From Caldovatus aquaticus (GTDB lineage Bacteria; Pseudomonadota; Alphaproteobacteria; Acetobacterales; Acetobacteraceae): a DNA stretch of 64,000 bases. Under the pieces are notes generated by a model. It was given only the letters and a program-made list of their open reading frames with translations, did not search any database and had not been told where the DNA came from. Made by a program: the position numbers and the translations under genes. Positions 46,043 through 55,143 of the stretch are shown here, in pieces; within the stretch, counting starts at the first letter, position 1, and each line of letters starts with the position of its first letter. Location: NCBI RefSeq assembly GCF_019458025.1, contig NZ_JAHZUY010000005.1, positions 1 through 64,000 of the forward strand, in the 5' to 3' direction.

Positions 46043-46555
46043 TCACGCTTCGCTTCTGCCGCCGGCGCGCCCGCCGCCCCCCGCTGCCAGCGCGCGCAGG
46101 TCGCGCGCGATCGCCTCCAGCGCCTCCAGCGCCTCGCGCAGCGCCGCCGCGGCGGGGTCGGCCTGCGCGTAGAGCGACGCGGTGCCCCCATCGCCGAGCG
46201 GCAGCTCGCCATGCGTCTCGCTCCCGGCAGCCGGCCCGGGCACCGCGGCGCCTTCCAGCCCGCCCTCGCGCAGCAGCCGCTGCACGCCCTTGATCGTGTA
46301 GCCCTGCGTGTAGAGCAGGTCGCTGATCCGGCGCAGCAGCGCGATGTCCTCGGGCCGGTAGTAGCGGCGCCCGCCGCCGCGCTTGAGCGGCTTGAGCTGC
46401 GGGAACTTCGTCTCCCAGAAGCGCAGGACGTGCTGCGGAATGTGGAGGTCGTCCGACACCTCGCTGATGGTGCGGAACGCGGTCGGGGCCTTGCGCGGGC
46501 GCAGGGGGGGACCGCCGGCCCCGGCGGGGCGGCTCTCCTCGGGCGCGCCGTTCAC
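46043..46555 (-). CDS. MerR-family transcriptional regulator (ihfA-linked type)
   Basis: 170 residues. Winged-helix DNA-binding domain [28 protein letters not shown]...[15 protein letters not shown] (about 28-80), then helical arm [13 protein letters not shown] and an Ala-rich C-terminal tail without the metal-binding Cys of true MerR. This subtype is regularly encoded right after ihfA in Alphaproteobacteria; its target is unknown. The GTG start (46553-46555) overlaps the ihfA stop as GTGA. Confidence 0.9.
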   Translation of the reverse strand: MNGAPEESRPAGAGGPPLRPRKAPTAFRTISEVSDDLHIPQHVLRFWETKFPQLKPLKRGGGRRYYRPEDIALLRRISDLLYTQGYTIKGVQRLLREGGLEGAAVPGPAAGSETHGELPLGDGGTASLYAQADPAAAALREALEALEAIARDLRALAAGGGGRAGGRSEA

Positions 46556-46872
46556 GCGCCGCCGTCCCGGCCGGCCCGCGGCAGGGGCTGGCCGTTGATG
46601 CGCGCCTTGAGGACCTGGCTCGGGCGGAAGGTCAGGACGCGGCGCGGCAGGATCGGCACCTCGACGCCGGTCTTGGGGTTGCGGCCGATGCGCTGGCCCT
46701 TCTGGCGCACGCTGAAGGTGCCGAAGGCGGCGATCTTCACCGGCTCCCCGGCCTCGAGCGCGGCCGCGATGCGCTCCAGCACCGTCTCGAGCAAGGCGGC
46801 GCTCTCGTTGCGCGACAGTCCGACCTGGGCGTAGATCGCCTCGGCCAGATGCGCGCGGGTGACCGTGTTCAT
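46552..46872 (-). CDS. ihfA: Integration host factor alpha subunit
   Basis: 106 residues, DNA-bending HU/IHF protein acting as a heterodimer with IHF-beta. Features: helices [20 protein letters not shown] and [22 protein letters not shown], the [24 protein letters not shown] body and DNA-inserting arm, then [17 protein letters not shown]. The ATG at 46872 matches the family N-terminus; a longer frame to 46920 would add an unneeded extension. Confidence 0.94.
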   Translation of the reverse strand: MNTVTRAHLAEAIYAQVGLSRNESAALLETVLERIAAALEAGEPVKIAAFGTFSVRQKGQRIGRNPKTGVEVPILPRRVLTFRPSQVLKARINGQPLPRAGRDGGA

Positions 46873-46998
46873 GCCCGAGCGATCCCTCGCAAGCCATTCA
46901 GCTTGCAAGAAAACCGGCATCCCCTCCGGTCGTCAACGGCGTTGCGGCTCCGTCCCGGATCGCGCCCGCCCGCTCGGGCACCGGGCAGGCCTGCGCCG

Positions 46999-47550
46999 TC
47001 ACGTGCCCGGGCCGGTCGGGCCCGGGCTCGGCCCCGGAAGGTTCCGGCCGCCGGGGGGGCCGCCGAAGCGGCCGATGTTGCCGAACAGCTCCTGCAGCAG
47101 GGTCCGCTCGTTGCCGGGCACCGGCGTCTCGCGCCGGACGAAGGTGACCTGGCGCTGGTCTTCCGGGCCGAGCTCGCGGATCTCTCTCACCTTGCCGGAG
47201 TCGTCGAAGCGGATCGCCACCACCCGCTGCTCGCTCTGCGCGAGCTGGCGGCCCGGCCGCTGCCGGGTGACGGAGCTGATGTAGAACCACTCCCGGTCGT
47301 CGAAGGTGCTGCGCGCCGTCGGCGAGCCGAGCAGCGCCTGCACGTCCTGGCGCGTCTGCACCCCCGGCGTGATCTGGGCGAGGTCCTCCGGGTCCACGCG
47401 GTTGCCGCGCTGCACCGGAGGCGCTTCGAAGAAGGAACAGCCGGCGAGCAGGCCGAGGCTCAGCGCCGCCGCGGCGAGGGCGCCACGCGGACGGCGGGAG
47501 GCGGCGGCCGGGCACGGAACGGCGTTGACCGGGCGGGTGTGGCGGGCCAT
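46999..47550 (-). CDS. bamE: BamE/OmlA lipoprotein of the outer-membrane assembly complex
   Basis: 183 residues. A lipoprotein signal ends in LSLGLLAGC (lipidated Cys38). The SmpA/OmlA domain follows (IDPEDLAQITPGVQTRQDVQALLGSP-like segment, STFDDREWFYISSV, QRVVAIRFDDSGKV). The C-terminus is a Gly/Pro-rich tail. Accessory subunit of the BAM machine that inserts beta-barrel proteins. Divergent from the cytochrome chaperone gene (158 bp). Confidence 0.92.
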   Translation of the reverse strand: MARHTRPVNAVPCPAAASRRPRGALAAAALSLGLLAGCSFFEAPPVQRGNRVDPEDLAQITPGVQTRQDVQALLGSPTARSTFDDREWFYISSVTRQRPGRQLAQSEQRVVAIRFDDSGKVREIRELGPEDQRQVTFVRRETPVPGNERTLLQELFGNIGRFGGPPGGRNLPGPSPGPTGPGT

Positions 47551-47708
47551 GTCAGCGCGATGCCACCGCCCCGCCGCGCCGTCAACCGGCGCGATGCGCG
47601 GGCGGGGAGCGACGCGCGCGATCGGGGCGCGGCCCGCCCGGCCGCCCGCATCCGGCCGGCCGAGACCCCGGCGCGACGCGCGGAGGAACGGGAGGAGCCT
47701 GCGGGACC

Positions 47709-48332
47709 GTGCCGCGCCGGATCGTCGAACGCCTCACCGCCCTGCTGGAGCGGCGCCGCCCGCACGAGCGGGCCGGCTTCGCGCTCTACGCCGCGGCGGT
47801 CGCGGCGGCGCGCGCGCCGGCGCTGTTCGGCCCCGGCTTCGCCGTGCCGGACACGCTCGACGGGCGCTTCGACCTGGTCGGGCTGCACGCCGCCCTGCTG
47901 ATCCGCCGCCTGCGCACGGACCCCGACCCGCGCGGCCCGGCGCTCGCCCAGGCGGTGTTCGACGCGATGTTCTCCGACATGGACCAGACGCTGCGCGAGA
48001 TGGGGGTCGGCGACCTCGCGGTGGGCAAGCGGGTGCGCCGGATGTGGGAGGCGTTCCACGGCCGCGCCCGCGCCTACGAGGCGGCGCTCGCGGCCGGCGA
48101 CACGGCGGCGCTGGCGGCGGCCCTCGCCCGCAATGTCTGGCGCGGCGCCGCGCCCGGAACCGGCGCCGACGGGCGGCCGGCCGCGCCGGCGTGGCGCCTC
48201 GCCGCCTATGCGCGCGCCGCGGACGCGGCGCTGGCGCGCCAGCCGCTCGCGGCACTCGCCGCCGGCGAGGCCGTCTTCCCGCCCGCCCTCCTGCCCGCCG
48301 AGGGGGAGCCCTCCGATGCCGCTCCGGCCTGA
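47709..48332 (+). CDS. Ubiquinol-cytochrome c chaperone family protein (CBP3-like)
   Basis: 207 residues. The domain body, FDLVGLHAALLIRRLRTDP...FDAMFSDMDQTLREMGVGDLAVGKRVRRMWEAFHGR, matches the CBP3/ubiquinol-cytochrome c chaperone family, which in mitochondria helps assemble cytochrome b of complex III. The family is typical of Alphaproteobacteria. GTG start at 47709 behind GGGAGGAG. Overlaps the DUF177 gene by 17 bp. Confidence 0.9.
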   Translation: MPRRIVERLTALLERRRPHERAGFALYAAAVAAARAPALFGPGFAVPDTLDGRFDLVGLHAALLIRRLRTDPDPRGPALAQAVFDAMFSDMDQTLREMGVGDLAVGKRVRRMWEAFHGRARAYEAALAAGDTAALAAALARNVWRGAAPGTGADGRPAAPAWRLAAYARAADAALARQPLAALAAGEAVFPPALLPAEGEPSDAAPA

Positions 48333-48867
48333 ATTCTCCCGCCCCGTGCGCGCCGACCGGATCAGCGCCGAGGGCCGCACCGAACGCCTCGTGGCAAGCC
48401 CGGCCGAACGCGCGGCGCTGGCGCGGCGCTTCGGGATCGAGGCGGTGGAGCGGCTCGAGGCCGAGGTCACGCTGCGGCCGGCGCCCGGCGGGCAGATCGC
48501 GGCGCGCGGCCGGCTGGTGGCGACGGTCGTGCAGGAATGCGTCGTCTCCTTCGCGCCGGTGACGCAGCGCGTGGAGGAGCGCGTGGACCTGCGCTTCGTC
48601 CCCGCCGAGGCCGCGGAGGCGCTGGGCGAGGAGGAGCCCGAGGCGCCCGACGTCGTGCCGATGGAGCCCGGCGGCGTGCTCGACCTCGGCGAGGCGCTGG
48701 CGCAGCAGCTCGCCCTCGCCCTCGATCCCTATCCGCGCGCCGAGGGCGCGACGCTGCCCCCCGACCTCCGCGCGCCCGGGGACGGGCCGGAGGCGGTGCC
48801 GCCGGCCGCGGGGGCACGCCCCTTCGCGGCGCTTGCCCGGCTGCGGCCGAAGCGGGACGAGGAATGA
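48316..48867 (+). CDS. DUF177 (YceD-type) protein
   Basis: 183 residues with an acidic middle (EAAEALGEEEPEAPDVVPMEPGG) and the conserved ATVVQECVVSFAPVTQRVEERVDLRF core. The YceD/DUF177 family sits before rpmF across bacteria and has been linked to 23S rRNA or ribosome assembly (family knowledge). Here it overlaps the chaperone gene upstream and precedes rpmF by 116 bp. Confidence 0.9.
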   Translation: MPLRPEFSRPVRADRISAEGRTERLVASPAERAALARRFGIEAVERLEAEVTLRPAPGGQIAARGRLVATVVQECVVSFAPVTQRVEERVDLRFVPAEAAEALGEEEPEAPDVVPMEPGGVLDLGEALAQQLALALDPYPRAEGATLPPDLRAPGDGPEAVPPAAGARPFAALARLRPKRDEE

Positions 48868-48903
48868 GCAGCAGGCGGCGGGACGACTCGGCATGCCCCG
48901 TCC

Positions 48904-48932
48904 TTGCGCCGTCCGGGGTGGGGTGGTAATGG
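48904..48932 (+). promoter_or_regulatory. Candidate promoter of rpmF-plsX-fabH
   Basis: TTGCGC (48904-48909), 17-bp spacer, TAATGG (48927-48932), about 50 bp before the rpmF ATG. Good spacing and a four-of-six -10 match. Confidence 0.4.
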
Positions 48933-48983
48933 CGGCCCCTCCCGAAAGAACCGGCTGACGTTGATTGAGAGAGGCCCGGCGCC

Positions 48984-49187
48984 ATGGCCGTCCCGAAGAA
49001 GAAGGTCTCACCCTCCCGGCGCGGCATGCGTCGCAGCCATGAGGCCCTGTCGAAGCCGTCCTACCAGGAATGCCCGAATTGCGGCGAGCTGAAGCGGCCG
49101 CACCACGTCTGCCCCTCCTGCGGCCACTACCGGGGGCGTGAGGTGGCGCCCGCGGGCGACGCGCTGAAGTCCACCGTCCACACCTGA
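48984..49187 (+). CDS. rpmF: 50S ribosomal protein L32
   Basis: 67 residues: [19 protein letters not shown] start and a zinc ribbon of two Cys pairs ([18 protein letters not shown]), the zinc-binding L32 form. Located before plsX-fabH as in most Proteobacteria. Confidence 0.97.
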   Translation: MAVPKKKVSPSRRGMRRSHEALSKPSYQECPNCGELKRPHHVCPSCGHYRGREVAPAGDALKSTVHT

Positions 49188-49221
49188 CCGCGCGCCCCGC
49201 GCGCCGGACTGCCGCAGCCCC

Positions 49222-50343
49222 GTGTCGCCGCACAGCCGCCCAGGCCAGGCCAGCGCCGCCGCCGCCCCTGCCGCCGGACGCTTCGCGCTCGCGGTGGACG
49301 CGATGGGCGGCGACGGCGCGCCGGAGATGGTGCTCGACGGGCTCGAGCTCGCCGCCGAGCGGCACCCGGGGGCGCGCTTCCTGCTGGTGGGCGAGGAGTC
49401 CCGCGTCGGCCCCGCGCTGGCGCGGCGCCGGCGCGCCGCCGCGGCCTGCACCCTGCGCCACGCGCCCGAGGTGATCGGCGGCGAGATGAAGCCGACGCTG
49501 GCGCTGCGCATGCGCCACTCCTCGATGCGCGTCGCGATCGACGCGGTGGCCTCCGGCGAGGCGGCGGGCGTCGTCTCGGCCGGCAACACCGGGGCGCTGA
49601 TGGCGCTCGCCAAGATCGTGGTGAAGACGCTGCCGGAGATAGACCGGCCGGCGCTCGCCGCGATCGGGCCCTCGGCGCGCGGCGACGTGGTGCTGCTCGA
49701 CCTCGGCGCCAACGTGCAGTGCGACACGCGCAACCTGGTGGAGTTCGCGGTGATGGGCGACGCCTTCGCCCGCGCCGTGCTCGGCCTGACCGCGCCGACC
49801 ATCGGCCTGCTCAACGTCGGCACCGAGGAGATGAAGGGCGACGAGCGGCTGCGCCAGGCCGCCGAGGTGCTGCGCGAGTCGCACATCGGCCCCAATTTCC
49901 GCGGCTTCGTCGAGGGCAACGACATCACCGCCGGCACCGTGGACGTGATCGTCACCGACGGCTTCACCGGCAACATCGCGCTCAAGACCGGCGAGGGCGC
50001 GCTGAAGCTGATGCGCGACCTGCTGCGCCAGGTGTTCACCTCCTCCGTGCCGGCGCGGCTCGGCTACCTGCTCGCGCGCCCCGCGCTCGACCGGCTGCGG
50101 GAGTGGATGGACCCGCGCCGCTACAACGGCGCGATCCTGCTCGGGCTGAACGGCGTCGTGGTGAAGAGCCACGGCGGCACCGACGCGCTCGGCTTCGCCC
50201 ATGCCGTGGACGTCGCCATGGACATGGTGACGCACGGCTTCCAGGAACGGATCCGCGACGGTCTCGCCCGCCTCTCCCCGGCCGCCGCCCCTCCCCCCGC
50301 CGCGACACCGCCCCGCCTCGCCTCGGCCGGCGCCGGGCGCTGA
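49222..50343 (+). CDS. plsX: Phosphate acyltransferase PlsX
   Basis: Makes acyl-phosphate from acyl-ACP for phospholipid synthesis. 373 residues with the signature LAVDAMGGDGAPEMVLDG, SAGNTGALMALA, DLGANVQCDTRNLVEFAVMGD, and VTDGFTGNIALKTGEGALKL. GTG start at 49222 adds an Ala-rich 20-residue leader; the exact start is uncertain. 14 bp before fabH. Confidence 0.95.
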   Translation: MSPHSRPGQASAAAAPAAGRFALAVDAMGGDGAPEMVLDGLELAAERHPGARFLLVGEESRVGPALARRRRAAAACTLRHAPEVIGGEMKPTLALRMRHSSMRVAIDAVASGEAAGVVSAGNTGALMALAKIVVKTLPEIDRPALAAIGPSARGDVVLLDLGANVQCDTRNLVEFAVMGDAFARAVLGLTAPTIGLLNVGTEEMKGDERLRQAAEVLRESHIGPNFRGFVEGNDITAGTVDVIVTDGFTGNIALKTGEGALKLMRDLLRQVFTSSVPARLGYLLARPALDRLREWMDPRRYNGAILLGLNGVVVKSHGGTDALGFAHAVDVAMDMVTHGFQERIRDGLARLSPAAAPPPAATPPRLASAGAGR

Positions 50344-50357
50344 GAGACGATCGCACC

Positions 50358-51338
50358 ATGCCGACACGCGCGCTGATCGCAGGCTGCGGCGGCTACCTGC
50401 CGGAGCGGGTGGTCACCAACGACGAACTCGCCCGCCTGCACGGGCTCGACACCTCCGACGCCTGGATCGTCGAGCGCACCGGCATCCGCCGGCGCCACTT
50501 CGCCGCCGAGGGCGAGACCGCCTCCGACATGGGCGCCGCCGCGGCGCGCGCGGCGCTGGCCCAGGCCGGGGCGAGACCGGAGGAGGTGGAGGCGATCGTC
50601 GTCGCCACCTCCACCCCCGATTCCGGCTTCCCCAGCACGGCGGTGCGCATCCAGGCCAAGATCGGGGCGACGCGCGGCTTCGGCTTCGACCTCTCCGCCG
50701 CCTGCACCGGCTTCGTCTATGCGCTCGGCGTCGCCGACGCGATGATCCGCGCGGGACAGGTGCGCACGGCGCTGGTGGTCGGCACCGAGGTCTATTCGCG
50801 CATCCTCGACTGGACCGACCGCGGCACCTGCGTGCTGTTCGGCGACGGCGCCGGCGCGGTGCTGCTGCGCGCGGGCGACGGCCGCGGCACCCCTTCCGAC
50901 CACGGCATCCTCTCGACCCACCTGCATTCGGACGGGCGCTTCGGCGACATCCTGCACATCGACGGCGGCCCCGGCTCCAACGCGAGACACGGCCTTTTGC
51001 GCATGGCCGGGCGCGAGGTGTTCCGCCACGCCGTCGTCAAGCTCGCCGCCGTGGTGGACGAGGCGCTCGCCGCCAACGGCCTCGGCCACAACGACGTCAA
51101 CTGGCTGGTGCCGCACCAGGCGAACCGCCGCATCATCGAGGCGATGGCGAAGAAGCTCCACATGGAGCCCGACCGCGTGGTGCTGACCGTGGACCGCCAC
51201 GCCAACACCTCCGCCGCCTCGATCCCGCTGGCGCTGGCCGAGGCGGTCGGCGACGGCCGCATCCGCCGCGGCGACCTGGTGCTGATGGAGGGGATCGGCG
51301 GCGGCCTGACCTGGGGCGCGGCGCTGGCGCGGTTCTGA
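50358..51338 (+). CDS. fabH: 3-oxoacyl-ACP synthase III
   Basis: Initiates fatty-acid synthesis by condensing acetyl-CoA with malonyl-ACP. 326 residues. Catalytic Cys in DLSAACTGFVYAL (near 115), His in VPHQANRRII (near 251), Asn in RHANTSAASIPLA (near 280). Convergent with the amidase gene 15 bp further on. In many Alphaproteobacteria ihfA follows fabH; here it does not. Confidence 0.97.
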   Translation: MPTRALIAGCGGYLPERVVTNDELARLHGLDTSDAWIVERTGIRRRHFAAEGETASDMGAAAARAALAQAGARPEEVEAIVVATSTPDSGFPSTAVRIQAKIGATRGFGFDLSAACTGFVYALGVADAMIRAGQVRTALVVGTEVYSRILDWTDRGTCVLFGDGAGAVLLRAGDGRGTPSDHGILSTHLHSDGRFGDILHIDGGPGSNARHGLLRMAGREVFRHAVVKLAAVVDEALAANGLGHNDVNWLVPHQANRRIIEAMAKKLHMEPDRVVLTVDRHANTSAASIPLALAEAVGDGRIRRGDLVLMEGIGGGLTWGAALARF

Positions 51339-51353
51339 GGCGCGGGCGGGCGC

Positions 51354-52640
51354 TCAGCCCGCCACCGCTTGGCGCACCCATTCGGCCCAGGCCAGGGTCC
51401 GCGCGTCCTCCCCCGCGGGCCCGACGATCTGCACGCCGAGCGGCAGCCCGCGCGGCCCGGTGCCGGCCGGCACCGTCACGCACGGCACGCCGAGCGCGGT
51501 CCACAGCGCGTTGAAGGCCGGATCGCCGGTCCAGCCGAGGCCCTCCGGCGCCTCGCCCGGCGCGCTCGGCGTCAGCACCGCATCGAACCCCTCGATCGCG
51601 CCCGGGAAGGCCGTGCGGGCGGCGGCGAAGGCGGCGCGGCCCTCGTCGAGCGCGGAAGGCGGCTGGGCGCGCGCCCAGTCCATCCGCTCGCGCAGCACCG
51701 CGGAGATCTGCGCGCGCGCCTCGGCCAGCTCCCAGGCGAGGGCCTGCGCCGTCTCCATGTTCATCACATGGCCGTGCCACTCCAGCGCGCGGGCGACGAC
51801 GGGCGGCATCTCGCGCGGCTCCACCGCCGCCCCGGCGCGCCGGCAGGCCTCGGCCGCGCGCTCGAGCAGCGCGCGCGTCTCCGGCGCCGCGAGGCCGGCG
51901 GTCGGGCCGAGGCAGAGCGCGAGGCGCGGCGGGCGCGCCGGCTTCGCCTCCGGATCGCCGAGGTCGCGGCCGGTGATCGCCGCGACCGCGAGGGCGCAAT
52001 CGGCGACGCTGCGCGCCATCACGCCGATGGTGTCGAGCGACTCGCTCATCACCTTCATCCCGGCGCGGTGGATCAGGCCGAAGCTCGGCTTGTAGCCGAC
52101 GACGCCGCAGAAGGCCGCGGGGCGGATGATGCTGCCCGCGGTCTGGGTGCCGAAGGCGAGCGGGAAGAATCCCGCCGCCACGCCGGCCGCCGAGCCGGAG
52201 GAGGAGCCGCCCGGCGTGTGACGCGGGTTGCGGGGATTGGCGGTCGGCCCCGGGTGGCGGGTGGCGAACTCGGTGGTGACGGTCTTGCCGATGATCACCG
52301 CGCCGGCGCCGCGCGCCAGCGCCACCGCCGCCGCGTCGGCGCGCGGCCGGTGCCCGGCCCAGATCGGCGAGCCGTACTGCGAGGGCAGGTCGGCGGTGTC
52401 GATCACGTCCTTGACGCCGAAAGGCAGCCCGGCGAGCGGCCTGTCGGCGAGCCCGGCGCGGTCCGCCCGCTCCGCCGCGCGCCGCGCCGCGGCGGGATCG
52501 AGCCAGGCGAAGGCGCGGATTTCGGGCTCGCGCCGCGCGATGCGGTCGAGGCAGGCCTCCATCAGGGCGGCGGCGGAGAGGCGGCCGGCGCGGATGCGGC
52601 GCGCGGCCTCGGCGGCGGAGAGGTCGGCGGGATCGCTCAT
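51354..52640 (-). CDS. Amidase (amidase-signature family)
   Basis: 428 residues. Ser-cisSer-Lys triad: Lys in PFGVKDVIDTADLP, Ser cluster in TPGGSSSGSAAGVAAGF, and the nucleophile region TQTAGSIIRPAAFCGVVGYKPS. Hydrolyses amides; the substrate cannot be read. Not GatA, since gatB/gatC are absent and the sequence is shorter. The ATG is preceded by a perfect 7-bp hairpin (52643-52663) whose loop holds the only purine-rich ribosome-binding-site candidate. Confidence 0.88.
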   Translation of the reverse strand: MSDPADLSAAEAARRIRAGRLSAAALMEACLDRIARREPEIRAFAWLDPAAARRAAERADRAGLADRPLAGLPFGVKDVIDTADLPSQYGSPIWAGHRPRADAAAVALARGAGAVIIGKTVTTEFATRHPGPTANPRNPRHTPGGSSSGSAAGVAAGFFPLAFGTQTAGSIIRPAAFCGVVGYKPSFGLIHRAGMKVMSESLDTIGVMARSVADCALAVAAITGRDLGDPEAKPARPPRLALCLGPTAGLAAPETRALLERAAEACRRAGAAVEPREMPPVVARALEWHGHVMNMETAQALAWELAEARAQISAVLRERMDWARAQPPSALDEGRAAFAAARTAFPGAIEGFDAVLTPSAPGEAPEGLGWTGDPAFNALWTALGVPCVTVPAGTGPRGLPLGVQIVGPAGEDARTLAWAEWVRQAVAG

Positions 52641-52642
52641 GA

Positions 52643-52663
52643 CGCGAAGCCTGCGCCTTCGCG
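52643..52663 (-). promoter_or_regulatory. Hairpin at the amidase translation start
   Basis: CGCGAAG / CTTCGCG form a perfect 7-bp stem (52643-52649 with 52657-52663) ending two bases before the ATG. On the minus strand the seven-base loop reads GCGCAGG, placing AGG nine bases from the start. It may present or occlude the ribosome binding site; untested. Confidence 0.35.
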
Positions 52664-52817
52664 CGGGAAGGTCAAGCCGCGCGGTGCGCGCGTGCGCGCA
52701 CGTCCCGGCCCGCGGCGCCGCGTCCGGCCGGCGGGGCGGGGCGCCCCCGGGCGGGCGGTGCCCTCGTTGCGTCCCCGCCCCCTGGCGCGGCGGCGGCCGG
52801 GGCGCCAGACTCGGGCG

Positions 52818-53357
52818 ATGCCCGAGCCCATCCGAGTGGTCCGCGCGCCGCACGGCGCCCTGGCCTACGCGATCGCCCTGCCGCCCGAGCGCCTGCCGCC
52901 GGTGCCGCCGCGCGAGCTGCTGCGCGCCTGGGACGCGGCGCGGGAGGCGGCGACGGCGCGCCTGTGGGGCCCGCCGCGGATGCTCGTCTTCCACCGCGCG
53001 CCCGCCGCCGCTGGCGACGCACCGCCGGAGGGCGACGAGACCACCGAGATCGCCATCGCCGATCCCGACGCCCGCTGCTGGGCAGAGGCGATCGACCGGC
53101 TCGTCGGTCTCGACAGCCTCGGCGGACTGGCCCTCTGCCTGCGCCTGCTGGCCCTGGTCGAGGTCATGACCCGCGCCGCCTGGCTCGCCGACCTGTTCGA
53201 CCTGGCGCCGGGCGGGCGCGGAATCGCGCTGCACCCCTCGCTTCTCGGCGCCGCCGCGCGGCTCCCGCTCGACGCCACGGCGCGGTTCGACGAGGCGGTG
53301 CTGGCGCGGCTATTGTCCCGCCCGTTGCCGCCGCGCCTCGGAGTCCCTGCCGCATGA
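52818..53357 (+). CDS. Conserved-looking protein of unknown function
   Basis: 179 residues, no signal peptide or membrane helix. Mixed alpha/beta composition, acidic overall, with a hydrophobic helix (LGGLALCLRLLALVEVMTRAAWLADLF, about 105-130) and a conserved-looking ARCWAEAIDRLVGLDSLGG before it. I do not recognise a family. Third-position GC is high as in neighbours, supporting real coding. Stop overlaps the next gene (ATGA), so the two are probably coexpressed. Confidence 0.7.
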   Translation: MPEPIRVVRAPHGALAYAIALPPERLPPVPPRELLRAWDAAREAATARLWGPPRMLVFHRAPAAAGDAPPEGDETTEIAIADPDARCWAEAIDRLVGLDSLGGLALCLRLLALVEVMTRAAWLADLFDLAPGGRGIALHPSLLGAAARLPLDATARFDEAVLARLLSRPLPPRLGVPAA

Positions 53358-53836
53358 GCCGAATCGCCGCCCTTCCCTTCCCCGGCCTCGTTCTCGCCGC
53401 CGCCATGGCCGTTGCCGCCTGCGCGCCCGCCGCGCCGGCGCCGCCGGTGTCGGTCTCCGGGCTGGTGCAGCCGACGCCGCGCGGCCCCGGCGCGGCGCCG
53501 GGCGGCGAGCGGGTCTCGCGCGACGCCCTGGTCGAGGCCTGCCGACGGGAGGCCGAGCGCGTGGTGCTGTACCGCGACCGCGGCCAGCAGATGCGCACCG
53601 ACGAGGGCGAGAGCCGCGTCGGCGTGCAGGCCAACATCCCGACCCTGCGCGCCGAGACCGACCGGCTCGCCCAGCAGTTCGAGCGCGACCGCATGGTCGA
53701 GGAGTGCGTGCGCCGGCACGGCGGCGAGGACGGGCCGGGGCCGCAGGCCGGCGCCGCGCCCTCCGCGGCCGGAGCGGCCCCGGCGGCCCCGGCTCCCGCC
53801 CCGGCGTCCCGGCGGCCGCGGAGGAGCGGGTCCTGA
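53354..53836 (+). CDS. Putative lipoprotein of unknown function
   Basis: 160 residues. Signal sequence with a lipobox-like AVAAC (Cys23), a middle region with two helical segments (VSRDALVEACRREAERVVLYRDRGQQM and RAETDRLAQQFERDRMVEECVRRHG) holding two more Cys, and an Ala/Pro-rich tail. Overlaps the preceding unknown gene by 4 bp. No domain recognised; outer-membrane or periplasmic location is inferred from the lipobox. Confidence 0.7.
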   Translation: MSRIAALPFPGLVLAAAMAVAACAPAAPAPPVSVSGLVQPTPRGPGAAPGGERVSRDALVEACRREAERVVLYRDRGQQMRTDEGESRVGVQANIPTLRAETDRLAQQFERDRMVEECVRRHGGEDGPGPQAGAAPSAAGAAPAAPAPAPASRRPRRSGS

Positions 53837-53852
53837 GCGCCGCGCGGCCGCC

Positions 53853-55133
53853 ATGGCCGCGCTCGGCTCCGCCCCGCGGTTCGCCGCTCTCACCCGCGCC
53901 CTGTCGCACCGCAACGCGCGGATCTTCTTCGCCGCCTCGCTGCTCTCCTGGACCGGGCTCTGGCTGCACCGCGTCGCGGTGATCTGGCTGGCCTGGGAGC
54001 TGACCGGCAGCGCCTCCTGGGTGGGGCTGGTGGCGTTCTGCGACCTGATCCCGGCCGTGGTGGTGAGTCCGCTCGCCGGCGCCATCGCCGACCGCGTGGA
54101 CCGGATGCGGCTGACCATGGCGACGCAGCTCGGCATCGCCACGCAGGCGGCCTCGCTCGGCCTGCTCGCCGCGACCGGCCATCTCGGCATCGCCGCGCTG
54201 CTGGCCCTCGAGGTGGTCGGCGGCACGGCGCAGAGCTTCGCCCAGCCGGCGCGCCAGACTCTGGTGCCGGCGATCGTCCCGCCCGCCGACCTGCCTGCGG
54301 CGGTGGCGCTGAACAGCCTCTGCTTCAATGTCGCGCGCTTCGTCGGGCCGGCCGTGGCCGGGCCGCTGATCGCGCTCTACGGCCCGGCGCCGGCCGTCCT
54401 CCTCAACGCCTGCGCCTACGTGGTGGCGACGTTCACCATGCCGCTGCTCTCCGTCGCGCAGACGGAGCGGCGTGGGCACGCGGGCCGGGGCAGCCTGCTC
54501 GGCGACGTGGCGGCAGGGCTGCGCTACGCCGCGCGGCATCCGGGCCTCGGACCGATCCTCGCCCTCGCCGCGGCGGCCGCGCTGCTCGTGCGCGGGGTGC
54601 AGGAGATCCTGCCGCCCTATGTCGAGCGGCTGTTCGGCATGGGCGTCCAGGGGCTGGCGGTGCTGACCGGAGCCTTCGGCATCGGCGCCCTGGTCGCCGG
54701 CGTGCTGCTCGCCGCGCGCGGGCGCCTCGCCGGGACGACGCGCCTCTCCAACCTGGCGATCGCCGGGCAGGGCCTCGCCCTGACGGGGTTCGTGGCGACG
54801 GGATGGTTCCCGCTCGGCGTGCTCTGCGCGGGGCTGCTCGGCGCCGTCTCCTCGATGCACGGGATCGCCGTGCAGACCCTGGTGCAGAGCGCCTCCGACC
54901 CGGCGATGCGCGGGCGGATCCTCAGCCTGTGGGGGCTGATCGTGCGCGTCTTCCCGGCGCTCGGCGCGCTGGTGCTCGGCCTGCTGGGCGAGGCGTTCGG
55001 GCTGCGCTGGCCGACCATGGCGGCGGGGCTGCTGGCGATCGCGGTGTTCGCCCTCGGGATGATGCGGCTGCCGCGCATGGCGGCGGCGCTCGAGGACGGG
55101 TCCTCGCCGCGCGCCGCGGGAGACGGGAAATAG
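53853..55133 (+). CDS. Major facilitator superfamily transporter (EntS-like exporter group)
   Basis: 426 residues, about eleven to twelve helices. Start ALTRALSHRNARIFFAASLLSWTGLWLHRVAVIWLAWELTGS and the helix 2-3 loop PLAGAIADRVDRMRL are typical of the MFS-3/EntS branch of drug or siderophore exporters. No siderophore genes are nearby, so the substrate is unknown. 17 bp after the lipoprotein gene and 10 bp before the oxidoreductase gene, all same strand. Confidence 0.87.
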   Translation: MAALGSAPRFAALTRALSHRNARIFFAASLLSWTGLWLHRVAVIWLAWELTGSASWVGLVAFCDLIPAVVVSPLAGAIADRVDRMRLTMATQLGIATQAASLGLLAATGHLGIAALLALEVVGGTAQSFAQPARQTLVPAIVPPADLPAAVALNSLCFNVARFVGPAVAGPLIALYGPAPAVLLNACAYVVATFTMPLLSVAQTERRGHAGRGSLLGDVAAGLRYAARHPGLGPILALAAAAALLVRGVQEILPPYVERLFGMGVQGLAVLTGAFGIGALVAGVLLAARGRLAGTTRLSNLAIAGQGLALTGFVATGWFPLGVLCAGLLGAVSSMHGIAVQTLVQSASDPAMRGRILSLWGLIVRVFPALGALVLGLLGEAFGLRWPTMAAGLLAIAVFALGMMRLPRMAAALEDGSSPRAAGDGK

Positions 55134-55143
55134 GGGGAAGCAG

